A stretch of DNA of 35,124 nt from Bacillota bacterium (GTDB lineage: Bacteria; Bacillota; Clostridia; Lachnospirales; Anaerotignaceae), in assembly GCA_017534115.1 (NCBI GenBank), contig JAFWDD010000071.1:1-35124 (forward strand), in the 5' to 3' direction. Position numbers and translations under genes: made by a program. The first letter of the stretch is position 1. The number at the start of each line of letters is the position of its first letter. The notes under the pieces are model-generated. The model was not told the DNA's origin, did not search any database, and worked only from the letters and a program-made list of their open reading frames with translations. Below are positions 17,472-26,106 of this stretch, one piece after another.

Positions 17472-17482
17472 AACAGCATTAT

Positions 17483-17517
17483 AAAGTGCAGTTTCTTTTA
17501 AAGAGACTGCACTTTTT
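17483..17517 (+). terminator. Terminator after the PspC gene
   Basis: AAAGTGCAGT pairs with ACTGCACTTT, with extra pairing inside the loop, then a T run. Confidence 0.88.
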
Positions 17518-17691
17518 GTATCTAAAAAAATACGAAAAAATGCACAAAAGCCAAAAACATCATTCTACCAGAAGTAAACACACATTGTCGAAACATCTCT
17601 GATTTATATCAGATAAATAATTTTTTAACAACCGTCATTTTGAGTACTCCACACAGGGACGCAAATCATTAATTGTTAAATTAATATCTAT

Positions 17692-18621
17692 CTATTTTAA
17701 GTCTTTATTATTAACTACTGAAATATCTCCATTCTCAAATAAAATTCTTGACCTGGAACTATCAAGTCCCGCAAGAGAATAAGGTAAACTGCTCATATCT
17801 TCAAGTACGGCAACCGTTTCTCCTGTTGGAATAAATACTTTTTCTCCAAGAATAAACTTTTCCCATTTATCGCTCCATGTATAAGTTTCTGTTATTATCC
17901 GGCTGTCTACATTTATGAAATCCTCATCAGAATTTATTCTTTCTGAGCTGTTTCCCTTTGCGCAGAAAAGATTTTGTTCTTTTGTGAGTATTATTTCCGG
18001 ACAATCTCCGCTGATCCATTTTACTTCACTTTTCTGAGTAATTTTTTCCCATTTATTTTCTGAACTTTCCGAAGAGAAATTATCATTCCAATATGTTTCA
18101 ATATCTGCGGTAATGGAAATAACTGGAGTTAAAATGTCATCTATGAATGCATATCCTCGTATGAATTCATCGGATTCAAAACATCCTAGAGACTGATTTA
18201 CCTTTTCTCTGAAAAAAACTGCGTTTTTTGACAAATTTTCCATATATCTGAATTCTACGCTTTCCACATCACAAAAAGGACCTAGCCGGCATATGTACTT
18301 GTATTTATTTCCATCTTTGTAATATACAGATACAAAGGTTGCATTGTCGAGTTTTATTACAACAACCATATCCGGAGCTTCATCCGCCGTTACATCTCCG
18401 TAAAAGATCGAAAAAGACGATATATCTTCCACAGAATATTCATCTTCAAGGTTCATATCTTTTATGCATCTTTTCTGGAGCTCTGCTGTTTCCTTATTTC
18501 CGTCATTTTCCACAAAAGAAACAGGAATACTATTATGGTAATTAAATACAGCTTGAAGCGATACTGCTGCGGCCAAAACTGCGAATATCGCTATAAATAA
18601 GACATTTTTTCTATTTCTCAA
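17692..18621 (-). CDS. Membrane-anchored extracytoplasmic protein, unknown
   Basis: 309 residues. A basic start and one hydrophobic helix (about 7-25) look like a signal anchor, with no lipobox cysteine. The outside part is acidic and rich in Ser, Glu and Trp; FYGDVTADEAPDMVVVI at about 73-89 resembles the Asp-rich loop of FG-GAP/VCBS beta-propeller repeats, but no full propeller is visible. I do not recognise the family. The start is TTG: GGAG lies eight bases before it, while the nearby ATG opens only three codons. Single gene, divergent from the thiolase. Confidence 0.75.
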   Translation of the reverse strand: MRNRKNVLFIAIFAVLAAAVSLQAVFNYHNSIPVSFVENDGNKETAELQKRCIKDMNLEDEYSVEDISSFSIFYGDVTADEAPDMVVVIKLDNATFVSVYYKDGNKYKYICRLGPFCDVESVEFRYMENLSKNAVFFREKVNQSLGCFESDEFIRGYAFIDDILTPVISITADIETYWNDNFSSESSENKWEKITQKSEVKWISGDCPEIILTKEQNLFCAKGNSSERINSDEDFINVDSRIITETYTWSDKWEKFILGEKVFIPTGETVAVLEDMSSLPYSLAGLDSSRSRILFENGDISVVNNKDLK

Positions 18622-18641
18622 ACAATCATCTCCGGAAAAAT

Positions 18642-18670
18642 ATTATATAAATACTGTATAGGGTGTTCAA
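18642..18670 (-). promoter_or_regulatory. Sigma-A promoter of the 309-residue membrane protein
   Basis: Minus strand TTGAAC and TATAAT with a 17-base spacer, ending about 20 bases before the TTG start. Confidence 0.65.
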
Positions 18671-18703
18671 TAAAACAAAAAAAACAAAATGGCAGAATAT
18701 TTG

Positions 18704-18732
18704 TTGACAATCTACGAAAGTACCTATAAAAT
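18704..18732 (+). promoter_or_regulatory. Strong sigma-A promoter of the thiolase gene
   Basis: Perfect TTGACA (18704-18709), a 17-base spacer and TAAAAT (18727-18732). The leader is about 60 bases. Confidence 0.8.
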
Positions 18733-18795
18733 ATAATTATCAATATAATTACTTAAAATTTATGTGAAAAATAATTAGTAGGAGGAACTTATATT

Positions 18796-19971
18796 ATGAG
18801 AGAAGTAGTAATCGCTAGTGCTGTTAGAACAGCTGTTGGAAGTTTCCAGGGAATGTATTCTGATACACCCGCTGCAAAATTAGGCGAAATCGTTATCGTT
18901 GAAGCTTTAAAACGTGCAGGAATTACACCTGACATGGTTGATGAAACCATTTTCGGTTGTGTACTTCAGGCTGGTTTATACCAGGGCGTTGCAAGACAGG
19001 CAGCAGTTAACGCAGGTATCCCCGTAGAAAAACCCGCTGTTACAATCAACATGATCTGCGGATCAGGTTTACGTTCTGTTGAAATGGCAGCTCAGGCTAT
19101 CAAATGCGGAGACGCTGACATTATCGTTGCAGGCGGTACAGAAAACATGACAATGGCTCCTTACGTTCTTGACAAAGCACGTGGCGGATATAGAATGGGC
19201 GACGCAACAATTTATGACTCAATGACAAAAGACGCTCTTACAGACGCATTCAACAAATACCATATGGGTATTACAGCTGAAAACGTTGCAGCTCAGTGGG
19301 GCATCACAAGAGAAATGCAGGACGCATTCGCATTAACAAGCCAGCAGAGAGCATCAGCAGCTCAGAAAGCAGGCAAATTCAAAGATGAGATCGTTCCCGT
19401 AGTAGTAAAAACCAAAAAAGGCGAAAAAGTTTGTGATCAGGACGAATTCATTAAACATGACGCATCAGCAGAAGGCCTTGCAAAATTAAAAGGCGCTTTC
19501 AAACCTGACGGAACAGTAACAGCTGGTAACGCTTCCGGTATCAACGACGGTGCTGCTTGTATCATCGTTATGGCTAAAGAAAAAGCTGAAGAACTCGGAA
19601 TCAAATACATGGCTACTATTAAAGGTTACGCTTCTGCAGGCGTAGATCCCAGCATCATGGGTGTTGGACCTATCGAAGCTTCAAGAAAAGCTCTTAAAGC
19701 TGCTGGTCTCGAAGTTAAAGATCTTGACCTCATCGAGGCAAATGAAGCTTTCGCAGCTCAGTCATGCGCAGTTGTTCATGATCTTGGACTTAACACAGAT
19801 ATCGTTAACGTAAACGGTGGCGCTATCGCTCTTGGACATCCCGTAGGCGCATCAGGTGCTAGAATCCTTGTTACACTTCTTTACGAAATGAAGAAACGTA
19901 ATTCCAAATACGGATTAGCTACACTTTGTATCGGCGGCGGCATGGGCACAGCTGTAGTAGTTGAGATGTAA
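18796..19971 (+). CDS. Acetyl-CoA acetyltransferase (biosynthetic thiolase)
   Basis: 391 residues, the usual length of thiolase II. It condenses two acetyl-CoA to acetoacetyl-CoA, the first step of clostridial butyrate formation. Catalytic residues are all present: C88 in [11 protein letters not shown]316 in [11 protein letters not shown]348 in [14 protein letters not shown] and C378 in [10 protein letters not shown]. Codon choice is visibly narrower than in neighbours (mainly AAA, GAA, GCA/GCT, GTT, CTT), and with the perfect -35 box and an AGGAGG site this points to very high expression. It stands alone: no hbd, crt or bcd genes are next to it. Confidence 0.95.
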   Translation: MREVVIASAVRTAVGSFQGMYSDTPAAKLGEIVIVEALKRAGITPDMVDETIFGCVLQAGLYQGVARQAAVNAGIPVEKPAVTINMICGSGLRSVEMAAQAIKCGDADIIVAGGTENMTMAPYVLDKARGGYRMGDATIYDSMTKDALTDAFNKYHMGITAENVAAQWGITREMQDAFALTSQQRASAAQKAGKFKDEIVPVVVKTKKGEKVCDQDEFIKHDASAEGLAKLKGAFKPDGTVTAGNASGINDGAACIIVMAKEKAEELGIKYMATIKGYASAGVDPSIMGVGPIEASRKALKAAGLEVKDLDLIEANEAFAAQSCAVVHDLGLNTDIVNVNGGAIALGHPVGASGARILVTLLYEMKKRNSKYGLATLCIGGGMGTAVVVEM

Positions 19972-20019
19972 TTTTGACATCTTAAACATGTCTGTTTATT
20001 AAAGTTTATTAACACAAAG

Positions 20020-20060
20020 GGGCTATGACGAGACTTCTGTCTTTTCATAGCTCTTATTTT
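20020..20060 (+). terminator. Terminator after the thiolase
   Basis: GGGCTATGA pairs with TCATAGCTC (one G-U), with an inner AGAC/GTCT pairing, followed by a TTATTTT tract. Confidence 0.75.
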
Positions 20061-20183
20061 AAATTAAGAAAAAATACATAGCTTTTAATAGGTCAGACAT
20101 ATATTTTTATTGGTTTACTATGTAGCTAATAAAAGTATATGTTTCATTTATTGAAAATATTTTAGAAAAAGGTTTGATAGATA

Positions 20184-21098
20184 ATGTTGGAAGTTTCATT
20201 GGTTGGAACAGGCGGTATGATGCCTATGCCGGGAAGATTCCTGGCTTCCATGCTTCTCAGATTAAACGGGAAAATGGTTCTTGTGGACTGCGGAGAATGT
20301 ACGCAGGTAAGCTTGAAAATCCTCGGATGGGGATTCAAAAATATAGACGCGATCTGCTTTACACACTATCATGCAGATCATATATCCGGACTTCCCGGAA
20401 TGCTTTTGACTATAAGCAATGCCGGAAGAGAAGAGCCGCTCACTTTAATGGGGCCCGAAGGACTGGAATATGTGGTAGAAGGCCTGAGAAGAATTGTACC
20501 GGAGCTTAGATTCCCAATCGAATTTGTTGAGTTTTCTCCCCAGAACGATAGAATCGTTTTCGGTGAGTATAACATCAGCGTTATTCCCGTACATCACAGA
20601 ATAAAATGCCTTGCTTACAGATTTGATATAAAGCGTCAGGGAAAATTCAATCCCGAAAAAGCAAAAGCTTTGAATATACCCATAAATTTATGGTCCAAAA
20701 TACAGAAAAACGGTTCCGCTGAATTTGAAGGCAGGATTTATACTCAGGATATGGTAATGGGCGAAGAAAGAAGAGGAATTTCTCTTTCATACTGCACAGA
20801 TTCCAGACCGGGTAAAGATATTGTAGACTTTGTTCAGGGAAGCGACCTTTTTATATGTGAAGGTATGTACGGCGACGAGGAAAAGCTTAAAAAAGCAAAG
20901 GAATACAAACATATGCTGTTTTCCGAGGCGGCCCGAATGGCAAGAGATGCCGATGTAGGAAAGCTCTGGCTTACTCATTACAGCCCGTCAATGAATAATC
21001 CCGAAGATTATCTGGATAATGTAAGAAGCATTTTCCGCAGAACAAATTTGGGAAAAGACAGGCTTACAACAATACTTTCTTTTATAGATGAAGATTAA
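20184..21098 (+). CDS. rnz: RNase Z-like metallo-beta-lactamase-fold enzyme
   Basis: 304 residues, the length of bacterial RNase Z. The metal-site motif [12 protein letters not shown] starts at H61; further ligands fit H137/H138, D206 in CTDSRP, H243 and H265 in LTHYSPS. RNase Z cuts tRNA precursors 3' of the discriminator, a need shown here by a tRNA-Thr gene without encoded CCA. Two details are atypical: the arm that normally carries a GP-type motif (NIPPGP in Bacillus) reads NIPINLW, and the usual SGDTR is CTDSR. It may be a divergent RNase Z or a related hydrolase. tsaD follows after 13 bases. Confidence 0.8.
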   Translation: MLEVSLVGTGGMMPMPGRFLASMLLRLNGKMVLVDCGECTQVSLKILGWGFKNIDAICFTHYHADHISGLPGMLLTISNAGREEPLTLMGPEGLEYVVEGLRRIVPELRFPIEFVEFSPQNDRIVFGEYNISVIPVHHRIKCLAYRFDIKRQGKFNPEKAKALNIPINLWSKIQKNGSAEFEGRIYTQDMVMGEERRGISLSYCTDSRPGKDIVDFVQGSDLFICEGMYGDEEKLKKAKEYKHMLFSEAARMARDADVGKLWLTHYSPSMNNPEDYLDNVRSIFRRTNLGKDRLTTILSFIDED

Positions 21099-21111
21099 AA
21101 GAGGTTTTTTG

Positions 21112-22134
21112 ATGGAAAAAGATATTTATGTTTTGGCAATAGAATCTTCCTGTGATGAAACAGCCGCGGCGGTTGTCAAAAATGGAAGATACGTGCTTTC
21201 CAATGTGATTTCATCCCAGATTGATATTCACAAGATTTATGGCGGAGTAGTTCCGGAAATCGCCGGAAGAAAGCATATAGAAAATATTGACTGGGTTATA
21301 CAGAAGGCTCTTGATGACGCCAATATGAGTCTTAATGATATAGATGTAATCGGCGCCACATATGGTCCTGGGCTTGTAGGGGCTTTGCTCGTTGGATTAT
21401 CTGAGGCAAAAGCTATCGCGTACGCGGCTAAAAAGCCTCTTGTGGGAGTACACCACATAAAAGGCCACATTGCCGCCAACTATATACAGGATGTAAATTT
21501 TGAGCCTCCATATGTTGCTTTGGTAGTTTCCGGAGGCCATACAAATATAATCTACGCAAAGGATTACACCGAATATGAAATTTTAGGAAAAACGAGAGAC
21601 GACGCGGCAGGAGAAGCTTATGACAAAGTCGCCAGAGCTTTGGGAATGCCTTATCCCGGAGGTCCTGAAATAGATAAAGCGGCAAAGCTTGGAAATCCTG
21701 AAAACATTGAGTTTCCGCGCGCTCTTTTGAAGGATGAATCCTATGATTTCAGCTTCAGCGGATTGAAATCTGCTGTATTGAATTATCTGAATAAGAACAG
21801 AATGCAGGGAAAAGAAATTAACGCAAATGATGTCGCCGCCGCATTCCAGGAATCGGTAGCGGATGTGCTTGTAACAAAAACCATCCGTGCCGCAAAGGAA
21901 AAGGGCGTACAAAAGGTTGCTGTTGCAGGCGGAGTTGCCGCCAATTCTTATCTGCGCCTGAAACTTAAAGAAGAATGCGAAAAAAATGGATTTTCGCTTA
22001 ATATTCCAGATCCGATTCTTTGTACTGACAATGCGGCAATGATAGGTTCCGCGGCATATTTTGAGTACAAAAACGGCAAACGCGATAAGCTGGATTTAAA
22101 TGCCGTGCCGTATCTTAAATTAGGTGAAGATTAA
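21112..22134 (+). CDS. tsaD: tRNA N6-threonylcarbamoyladenosine transferase TsaD
   Basis: 340 residues, full length. [11 protein letters not shown] at the N-terminus, the metal motif HIKGH (H115, H119), VSGGHT and CTDNAAMIG are all present. With TsaB and TsaE it transfers threonylcarbamoyl to A37 of ANN-decoding tRNAs; tsaB and tsaE are not in this window. The frame extends eight codons upstream into the rnz end, but AGAGG seven bases before the ATG at 21112 sets the start. Co-transcribed with the RNase Z-like gene. Confidence 0.97.
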   Translation: MEKDIYVLAIESSCDETAAAVVKNGRYVLSNVISSQIDIHKIYGGVVPEIAGRKHIENIDWVIQKALDDANMSLNDIDVIGATYGPGLVGALLVGLSEAKAIAYAAKKPLVGVHHIKGHIAANYIQDVNFEPPYVALVVSGGHTNIIYAKDYTEYEILGKTRDDAAGEAYDKVARALGMPYPGGPEIDKAAKLGNPENIEFPRALLKDESYDFSFSGLKSAVLNYLNKNRMQGKEINANDVAAAFQESVADVLVTKTIRAAKEKGVQKVAVAGGVAANSYLRLKLKEECEKNGFSLNIPDPILCTDNAAMIGSAAYFEYKNGKRDKLDLNAVPYLKLGED

Positions 22135-22146
22135 TTATTTTTTCTA

Positions 22147-22175
22147 TTTAAATATATACGAAATGCTGATATAAT
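22147..22175 (+). promoter_or_regulatory. Promoter of the zinc-ribbon/PP2C/Nudix cassette
   Basis: TTTAAA, 17 bases, then TGATATAAT, an extended -10 box. The -10 is inside a perfect palindrome listed separately. It lies between tsaD and the zinc-ribbon gene, so the cassette can be expressed apart from tsaD. Confidence 0.6.
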
Positions 22176-22184
22176 GATTATATC
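22168..22184. promoter_or_regulatory. Perfect palindrome over the cassette -10 box (possible operator)
   Basis: GATATAAT, a central G, ATTATATC: a perfect 8-bp inverted repeat covering the -10 box and the probable start point. This is a common place for a repressor site, but AT-rich palindromes also arise by chance. Confidence 0.4.
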
Positions 22185-22212
22185 GACAATATTTACGGTT
22201 AGGAGGATTAAA

Positions 22213-22752
22213 ATGATAAACTGTCCCGAATGCGGAGCCGAAATCGGTGATGAAATTACTGTTTGTCCCGAATGCGGAGTAGGTGAAAAATACTACTTTA
22301 CTTTGAAATTAATGCCTGATGCAATGCGCAGAACATTCTTCATGATAGAAGATGATGAAGGTATAGAAATATTCAAAACACTTTCAAAAGAAAATATCAG
22401 AGTTTTCCTCGGAGATTACGGTACTATTGCCGCTGTCCCCGTAAAAAAGGGTTTTTCAATTATGCCCAAATATATTATTAAACTTGATGATGAGGATATT
22501 GTTTTAAAACAAACCATGAAATCCTATTCAACCACTTGGGACGAGATTTCCTCCATATCTGAGGAAAGGCATGGATATTTGTATAAATTCATGGATAAAA
22601 AAGGTAATATAATGGCTACAATGATCATGAAGACAGGAGCCTTCAGAATAGACATTGAAACATATAACACCGACTTCCGTCTTATGTGCATAATGGCGAT
22701 TATAGCCGAAGGTATGCTTAAGATCCGTATGTCCAGACCTGCCGGTATTTAA
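22213..22752 (+). CDS. Zinc-ribbon protein, first gene of the unknown cassette
   Basis: 179 residues. A short zinc ribbon is formed by C4-x2-C7 and C18-x2-C21 (CPECG twice). The rest, about 25-179, is a mixed domain with alternating strands (IIKLDDEDIVLKQ, TTWDEISSIS, DKKGNIMATMIMK) and a final helix; the strand-then-helix order suggests a PH/GRAM-like fold, which is inference. I do not recognise a named family. AGGAGG precedes the chosen ATG; an upstream in-frame ATG lies in the promoter. The PP2C gene follows within 35 bases. Confidence 0.78.
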   Translation: MINCPECGAEIGDEITVCPECGVGEKYYFTLKLMPDAMRRTFFMIEDDEGIEIFKTLSKENIRVFLGDYGTIAAVPVKKGFSIMPKYIIKLDDEDIVLKQTMKSYSTTWDEISSISEERHGYLYKFMDKKGNIMATMIMKTGAFRIDIETYNTDFRLMCIMAIIAEGMLKIRMSRPAGI

Positions 22753-22785
22753 TTTTATTAGTTATATGGAAATGAGGTTTTTAAA

Positions 22786-23625
22786 ATCATCAAATATGTA
22801 ATTGATACCGAAAAAATATCCGCAAGCGGAAGCAACATAAATGAAGATGCGGTTGTTGTAAGCGAAAAGTTTATTGCTGTAATTGACGGCGCTACCGGTT
22901 TGGGCAGAAATAATAATATGGAAGCAGGCTCAGATGCATACTGGCTTGCCAGCAGGACTGCCGAAATATTGGAAAAAGATCTTGGCAATAACAAAAAATC
23001 ATTGCCTGATATATTATATTCCGCTATGAGTATTTTAAAAAGCGAATGGGTAGGCAATGAAACAGAAATGCCCTCATGCGGAATATCCATATTTAGAATT
23101 AATGAAGATAAAATAGAATATTTCGGTTTGGGGGACTGCTATGCGTCCGCTGTGTTTAATAATGGTGAATTTTTAAAATGGATCGAGAAAGATTTGACCA
23201 TCCTTGACGAAAAAGCTCTTTCCGAAATGTGTTATTTATCCAAAACAAAAGGGATTTCCATGGTTGATGCCAGAAAGGAAATATCTGATATCCTTGCAAA
23301 GCACAGAAACATGAGAAACAGAGAAGGCGGGTACTGGTGTTTAGACCCTTCAAGTACAGGCATTTCTCATGGAAGACAAGCTGTTTTTTCCGCAGAGGAC
23401 TGCAAGTCTCTTTTTTTATGTTCTGATGGCTTTTATCAGCTTGTGGGATTCAATTATTTCAATGATTTGCGTGAATTACACCAGGCTGCAGAAAAGAAAA
23501 GTCTGGAATGTTTAATGGACACATTGTTTTCTCTTCAAGAGCAGGATTATGAAATGACCAAGCTGCCAAGGTTTAAATTCCGGGATGATTCCAGTGCGAT
23601 TATAGGAAAAATACGGAGGATTTGA
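22786..23625 (+). CDS. PP2C-family phosphatase with an apparent non-AUG start
   Basis: About 279 residues. All PPM-family metal motifs are visible: NED (19-21), IDGATG (33-38), GDC (116-118), CSDG (212-215) and RDDSSA (266-271). PPM enzymes remove phosphate from Ser/Thr using two Mn or Mg ions. A start at the first ordinary codon of this frame (TTG at 22900) would remove the first two motifs, so translation must begin earlier. The frame is open from 22762 but has no ATG, GTG or TTG before 22900. TGAGG lies eight bases before ATC at 22786, taken here as the start; an ATC follows and an ATT is at 22801. A lost A near 22786 (which would give MRFLKIIKY) is the alternative. It ends four bases before the Nudix-like gene. 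Confidence 0.75.
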   Translation: MIKYVIDTEKISASGSNINEDAVVVSEKFIAVIDGATGLGRNNNMEAGSDAYWLASRTAEILEKDLGNNKKSLPDILYSAMSILKSEWVGNETEMPSCGISIFRINEDKIEYFGLGDCYASAVFNNGEFLKWIEKDLTILDEKALSEMCYLSKTKGISMVDARKEISDILAKHRNMRNREGGYWCLDPSSTGISHGRQAVFSAEDCKSLFLCSDGFYQLVGFNYFNDLRELHQAAEKKSLECLMDTLFSLQEQDYEMTKLPRFKFRDDSSAIIGKIRRI

Positions 23626-23629
23626 TAGG

Positions 23630-25060
23630 ATGAAAAAAGGTGATATGCCAATTAGCGTTCCCATGAAAAATTTCAGATCTTATTGGAGATACTGGTTAAA
23701 AATGTATACAAAAAGTGTACTTAACAATCTCAGTATGATTTCTACCTTACTTACATTTTTCGGAGTAATAAATCTGGTGCATCCTGTTATAAGCAGTAAA
23801 TACTATGTAGGTGTTTTAAAAGGAGCAATAGATTTTGCTCCTTTTGTTGTTGCCGTCATTTTATGGATCCTGGATTATAACCGCAATCTGGAAGACACAT
23901 ATTCCACAAAGAAAAACGTTGACGACGCATATGATGAAGTTATATATTCCAACTCTGCGTCACCTGATAATAATGACTGGGTAAGATGTACTCTTAAAAT
24001 AAACGCAAATACAACGGAAACCGTATATTATAACAGCAAAATTAATGACTGGCTCATGTCAGAAGAGCCCATAAGCATCGAAAGAGACAGAAATTACGAA
24101 AAAAAACTTCGGAAAAAGATAAACTCAAAATGGGAATCATTATATATGCCGTTTCTGAAGCAAAACTACCGTGATGCCATGTATCTTGGCAAACTGTTTT
24201 ATAACGAGCGGAAGTTCGGTATATCTCAGGAGCTTAATCCGGGCGATAAAAAAGTTAGGATTCACAAAACCTGTTACTATGATTCTTACCTGACCAATAT
24301 AATACCTGGCAGCAGGCTTTTAAGAAATAACGATTTTAAAGTTGTGGCGGACGCTAGCGAAGATGATGTAATGCCCTATATTTTCGATGATATATTAAAC
24401 GAGAAACATCTGCAGAAATATGAACATTTCATATCCGCCAACGAACCCGGCGTCACTACTGTGTGTATTCAGGAAAACGGATACATACAGCTTTGGACTC
24501 AGAATATAAAATCCATGTCAAACCAGGGTCAGATAGTGGCAACCGGAAGTGGTTCTGCCGACTGGACCGATTGCAGGAATAATTTTAAAAAACCTGACGG
24601 TTTCAGAGACACCATTATTTTTGGTATGGAGCGTGAAGCTTATGAGGAATCTAACGGAAATCATGATGTAAGCCGGGAAACATTTATGAAAGATATGGAA
24701 ACAAGAATTACCGGCTATTTCCGATGGCTGAAAAAGGCCGGCAAAGCTGAGTTTGTCGGGTTATCCCGAATTAATGAAAGCTATGAATTGTCTCCCGATA
24801 CTTCTGAAGTTTTCCAAAACAAAAGACCTGTTTTAATAAATGCTCAGACAATAGACCTCCTCAAAAAGAGCATTGAAAAATATATTAAAAAAACAGACGA
24901 ATATACATATGAAACATCAAATGTTTCTGTTTCCTGTACTATGGCCTTACTGGCTTTACACAGAGAGTGCATAAGGTATTGTGAATCCTGTAATAAAAAG
25001 GGTGAGCATAACTGCGAAAAATGCTCTGAAAATCCCTATTACGTTCTGTTTCATGAATAA
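23630..25060 (+). CDS. Membrane-anchored Nudix-like protein with C-terminal CxxC pair
   Basis: 476 residues. Two N-terminal helices (about 34-52 and 66-82) place the rest in the cytoplasm. A charged region follows (about 85-270). From about 272 a Nudix-like domain can be read: TVCIQENGYIQLWTQN, VATGSGSADW, then EREAYEES (334-341), which fits the REUxEE core of the Nudix box. The upstream box Gly and Glu are not clear, so the match is distant. TGYFRWLKKAGKAEFVGLSR (361-380) continues the pattern of some bacterial Nudix proteins. The end holds CESC and CEKC (451-454, 462-465), a likely zinc site. Nudix enzymes cut nucleoside-diphosphate compounds; the substrate is unknown. GGAGG precedes the start, four bases after the PP2C stop. 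Confidence 0.7.
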   Translation: MKKGDMPISVPMKNFRSYWRYWLKMYTKSVLNNLSMISTLLTFFGVINLVHPVISSKYYVGVLKGAIDFAPFVVAVILWILDYNRNLEDTYSTKKNVDDAYDEVIYSNSASPDNNDWVRCTLKINANTTETVYYNSKINDWLMSEEPISIERDRNYEKKLRKKINSKWESLYMPFLKQNYRDAMYLGKLFYNERKFGISQELNPGDKKVRIHKTCYYDSYLTNIIPGSRLLRNNDFKVVADASEDDVMPYIFDDILNEKHLQKYEHFISANEPGVTTVCIQENGYIQLWTQNIKSMSNQGQIVATGSGSADWTDCRNNFKKPDGFRDTIIFGMEREAYEESNGNHDVSRETFMKDMETRITGYFRWLKKAGKAEFVGLSRINESYELSPDTSEVFQNKRPVLINAQTIDLLKKSIEKYIKKTDEYTYETSNVSVSCTMALLALHRECIRYCESCNKKGEHNCEKCSENPYYVLFHE

Positions 25061-25094
25061 ATAATGCGCATTACTGGCAATGGCATAATAATTA

Positions 25095-25886
25095 TCAATT
25101 TTTTACCTGACGGCCTTCGTGGTCCATATGGTAATCATCTCTTATTATCAATTCGGATATGGGAACGATCTCATATCCTTTTTCTTTTAATCCCTTTATT
25201 ATCCTGTCCAGAGCCTGGGGTGTGTATTTTGCATCATTATGGAACAGTATTATGGAGCCGCTGCCCAAATGCTTGTGATTCAGCACCTGATTTATCTCTG
25301 ATTCAACACCATATTCTTTCCAGTCTAAACTGTCCACATCCCATTGAATTGTATAATATCCGCATTCTTCGGCGGTTTCTATGACCGAATTTGTATATTC
25401 TCCAAAAGGCGGACGGAAAAGATCCATTTCATATCCGGTTAATTCTTTTACTTCATTATGGCATTTGCGGAGCTCATCAGCTATCTGTTCTTTTGAAAAC
25501 CTGCTCATATGCGGGTGAGTGGAGGAGTGATTTCCTAAGTCATGTCCCGCTTCATATATAAGTTTTACTTTGTCCGGATATTTTTCCACCCAGTATCCGC
25601 ACATGAAAAACGTGGTTTTTACATCATTTTCTTTTAATATCGAAAGAAGCTCATCTGTGTCATCTGCTCCCCATGCAGCGTCAAAGGATATGGCTATTTT
25701 CATGTCTTTATTGTCTACACAGTATATGGGCAGCTTTTTCTCGCTTTTAGATATAGCTCTGGTTGCCATGGTATGTACAGTTTTGCCTGCCGGGGAGACT
25801 ATAATGGCAAATACTATAATAAGAGCTATTATAACTATTTTGTATGTAATCTTTCCTTTTAGATCTACTTTAGTGTGTTTTATCAT
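25095..25886 (-). CDS. pdaB: PdaB-type polysaccharide deacetylase
   Basis: 263 residues: basic start, one membrane helix (about 16-32), then a NodB domain. Motifs: SFDAAWGADDT (catalytic-type D69), HSSTH (H120, H124 metal ligands), RPPFG (158-162), WDVDSLDW and LFHN. The IYCVDNKDMKIAISFDAAWG stretch with Ala after the first Asp is typical of the PdaB-like sporulation group, which lacks one usual metal-binding Asp; relatives are needed for late spore or cortex stability. A vegetative peptidoglycan deacetylase is less likely. GGAG is eight bases before the ATG. Convergent with the Nudix-like gene, with no clear terminator in the 34 bases between. Confidence 0.85.
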   Translation of the reverse strand: MIKHTKVDLKGKITYKIVIIALIIVFAIIVSPAGKTVHTMATRAISKSEKKLPIYCVDNKDMKIAISFDAAWGADDTDELLSILKENDVKTTFFMCGYWVEKYPDKVKLIYEAGHDLGNHSSTHPHMSRFSKEQIADELRKCHNEVKELTGYEMDLFRPPFGEYTNSVIETAEECGYYTIQWDVDSLDWKEYGVESEINQVLNHKHLGSGSIILFHNDAKYTPQALDRIIKGLKEKGYEIVPISELIIRDDYHMDHEGRQVKN

Positions 25887-25997
25887 TAAATCAACTCCAG
25901 AATCTAATATTAGTAAATATATTAAACTTAAAATTTATTATTCCTGTTATTTTATTATTTTGAAACCTTGGATAATATAGGTATAATACTTGATTTT

Positions 25998-26026
25998 TTG
26001 GTATGTTTGTTATAAAATTATATAAT
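25998..26026 (+). promoter_or_regulatory. Sigma-A promoter of leuS
   Basis: TTGGTA, 17 bases, TATAAT. The leader to leuS is about 75 bases, too short for a T-box. A second match (TTGATT, 17 bases, TAAAAT) overlaps it from 25990. Confidence 0.6.
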
Positions 26027-26106
26027 GCTGTAAAGTAAATAAAATATTAAAATTTCGGTTTAAAAAACCTTATTTTCAGATAAAATGTTTCGAGGAGGAC
26101 TATTAG

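Noticed and set aside
22766-22801. Short frame ATGGAAATGAGG... ending at TAA before the PP2C gene, as a leader peptide
   Set aside because: No ribosome site in front; more useful as evidence for a possible one-base loss than as a gene.
22900-23625. PP2C gene starting at the TTG at 22900
   Set aside because: It would cut off the NED and DGATG motifs needed for metal binding, and no ribosome site precedes it; the frame upstream codes for exactly those motifs.
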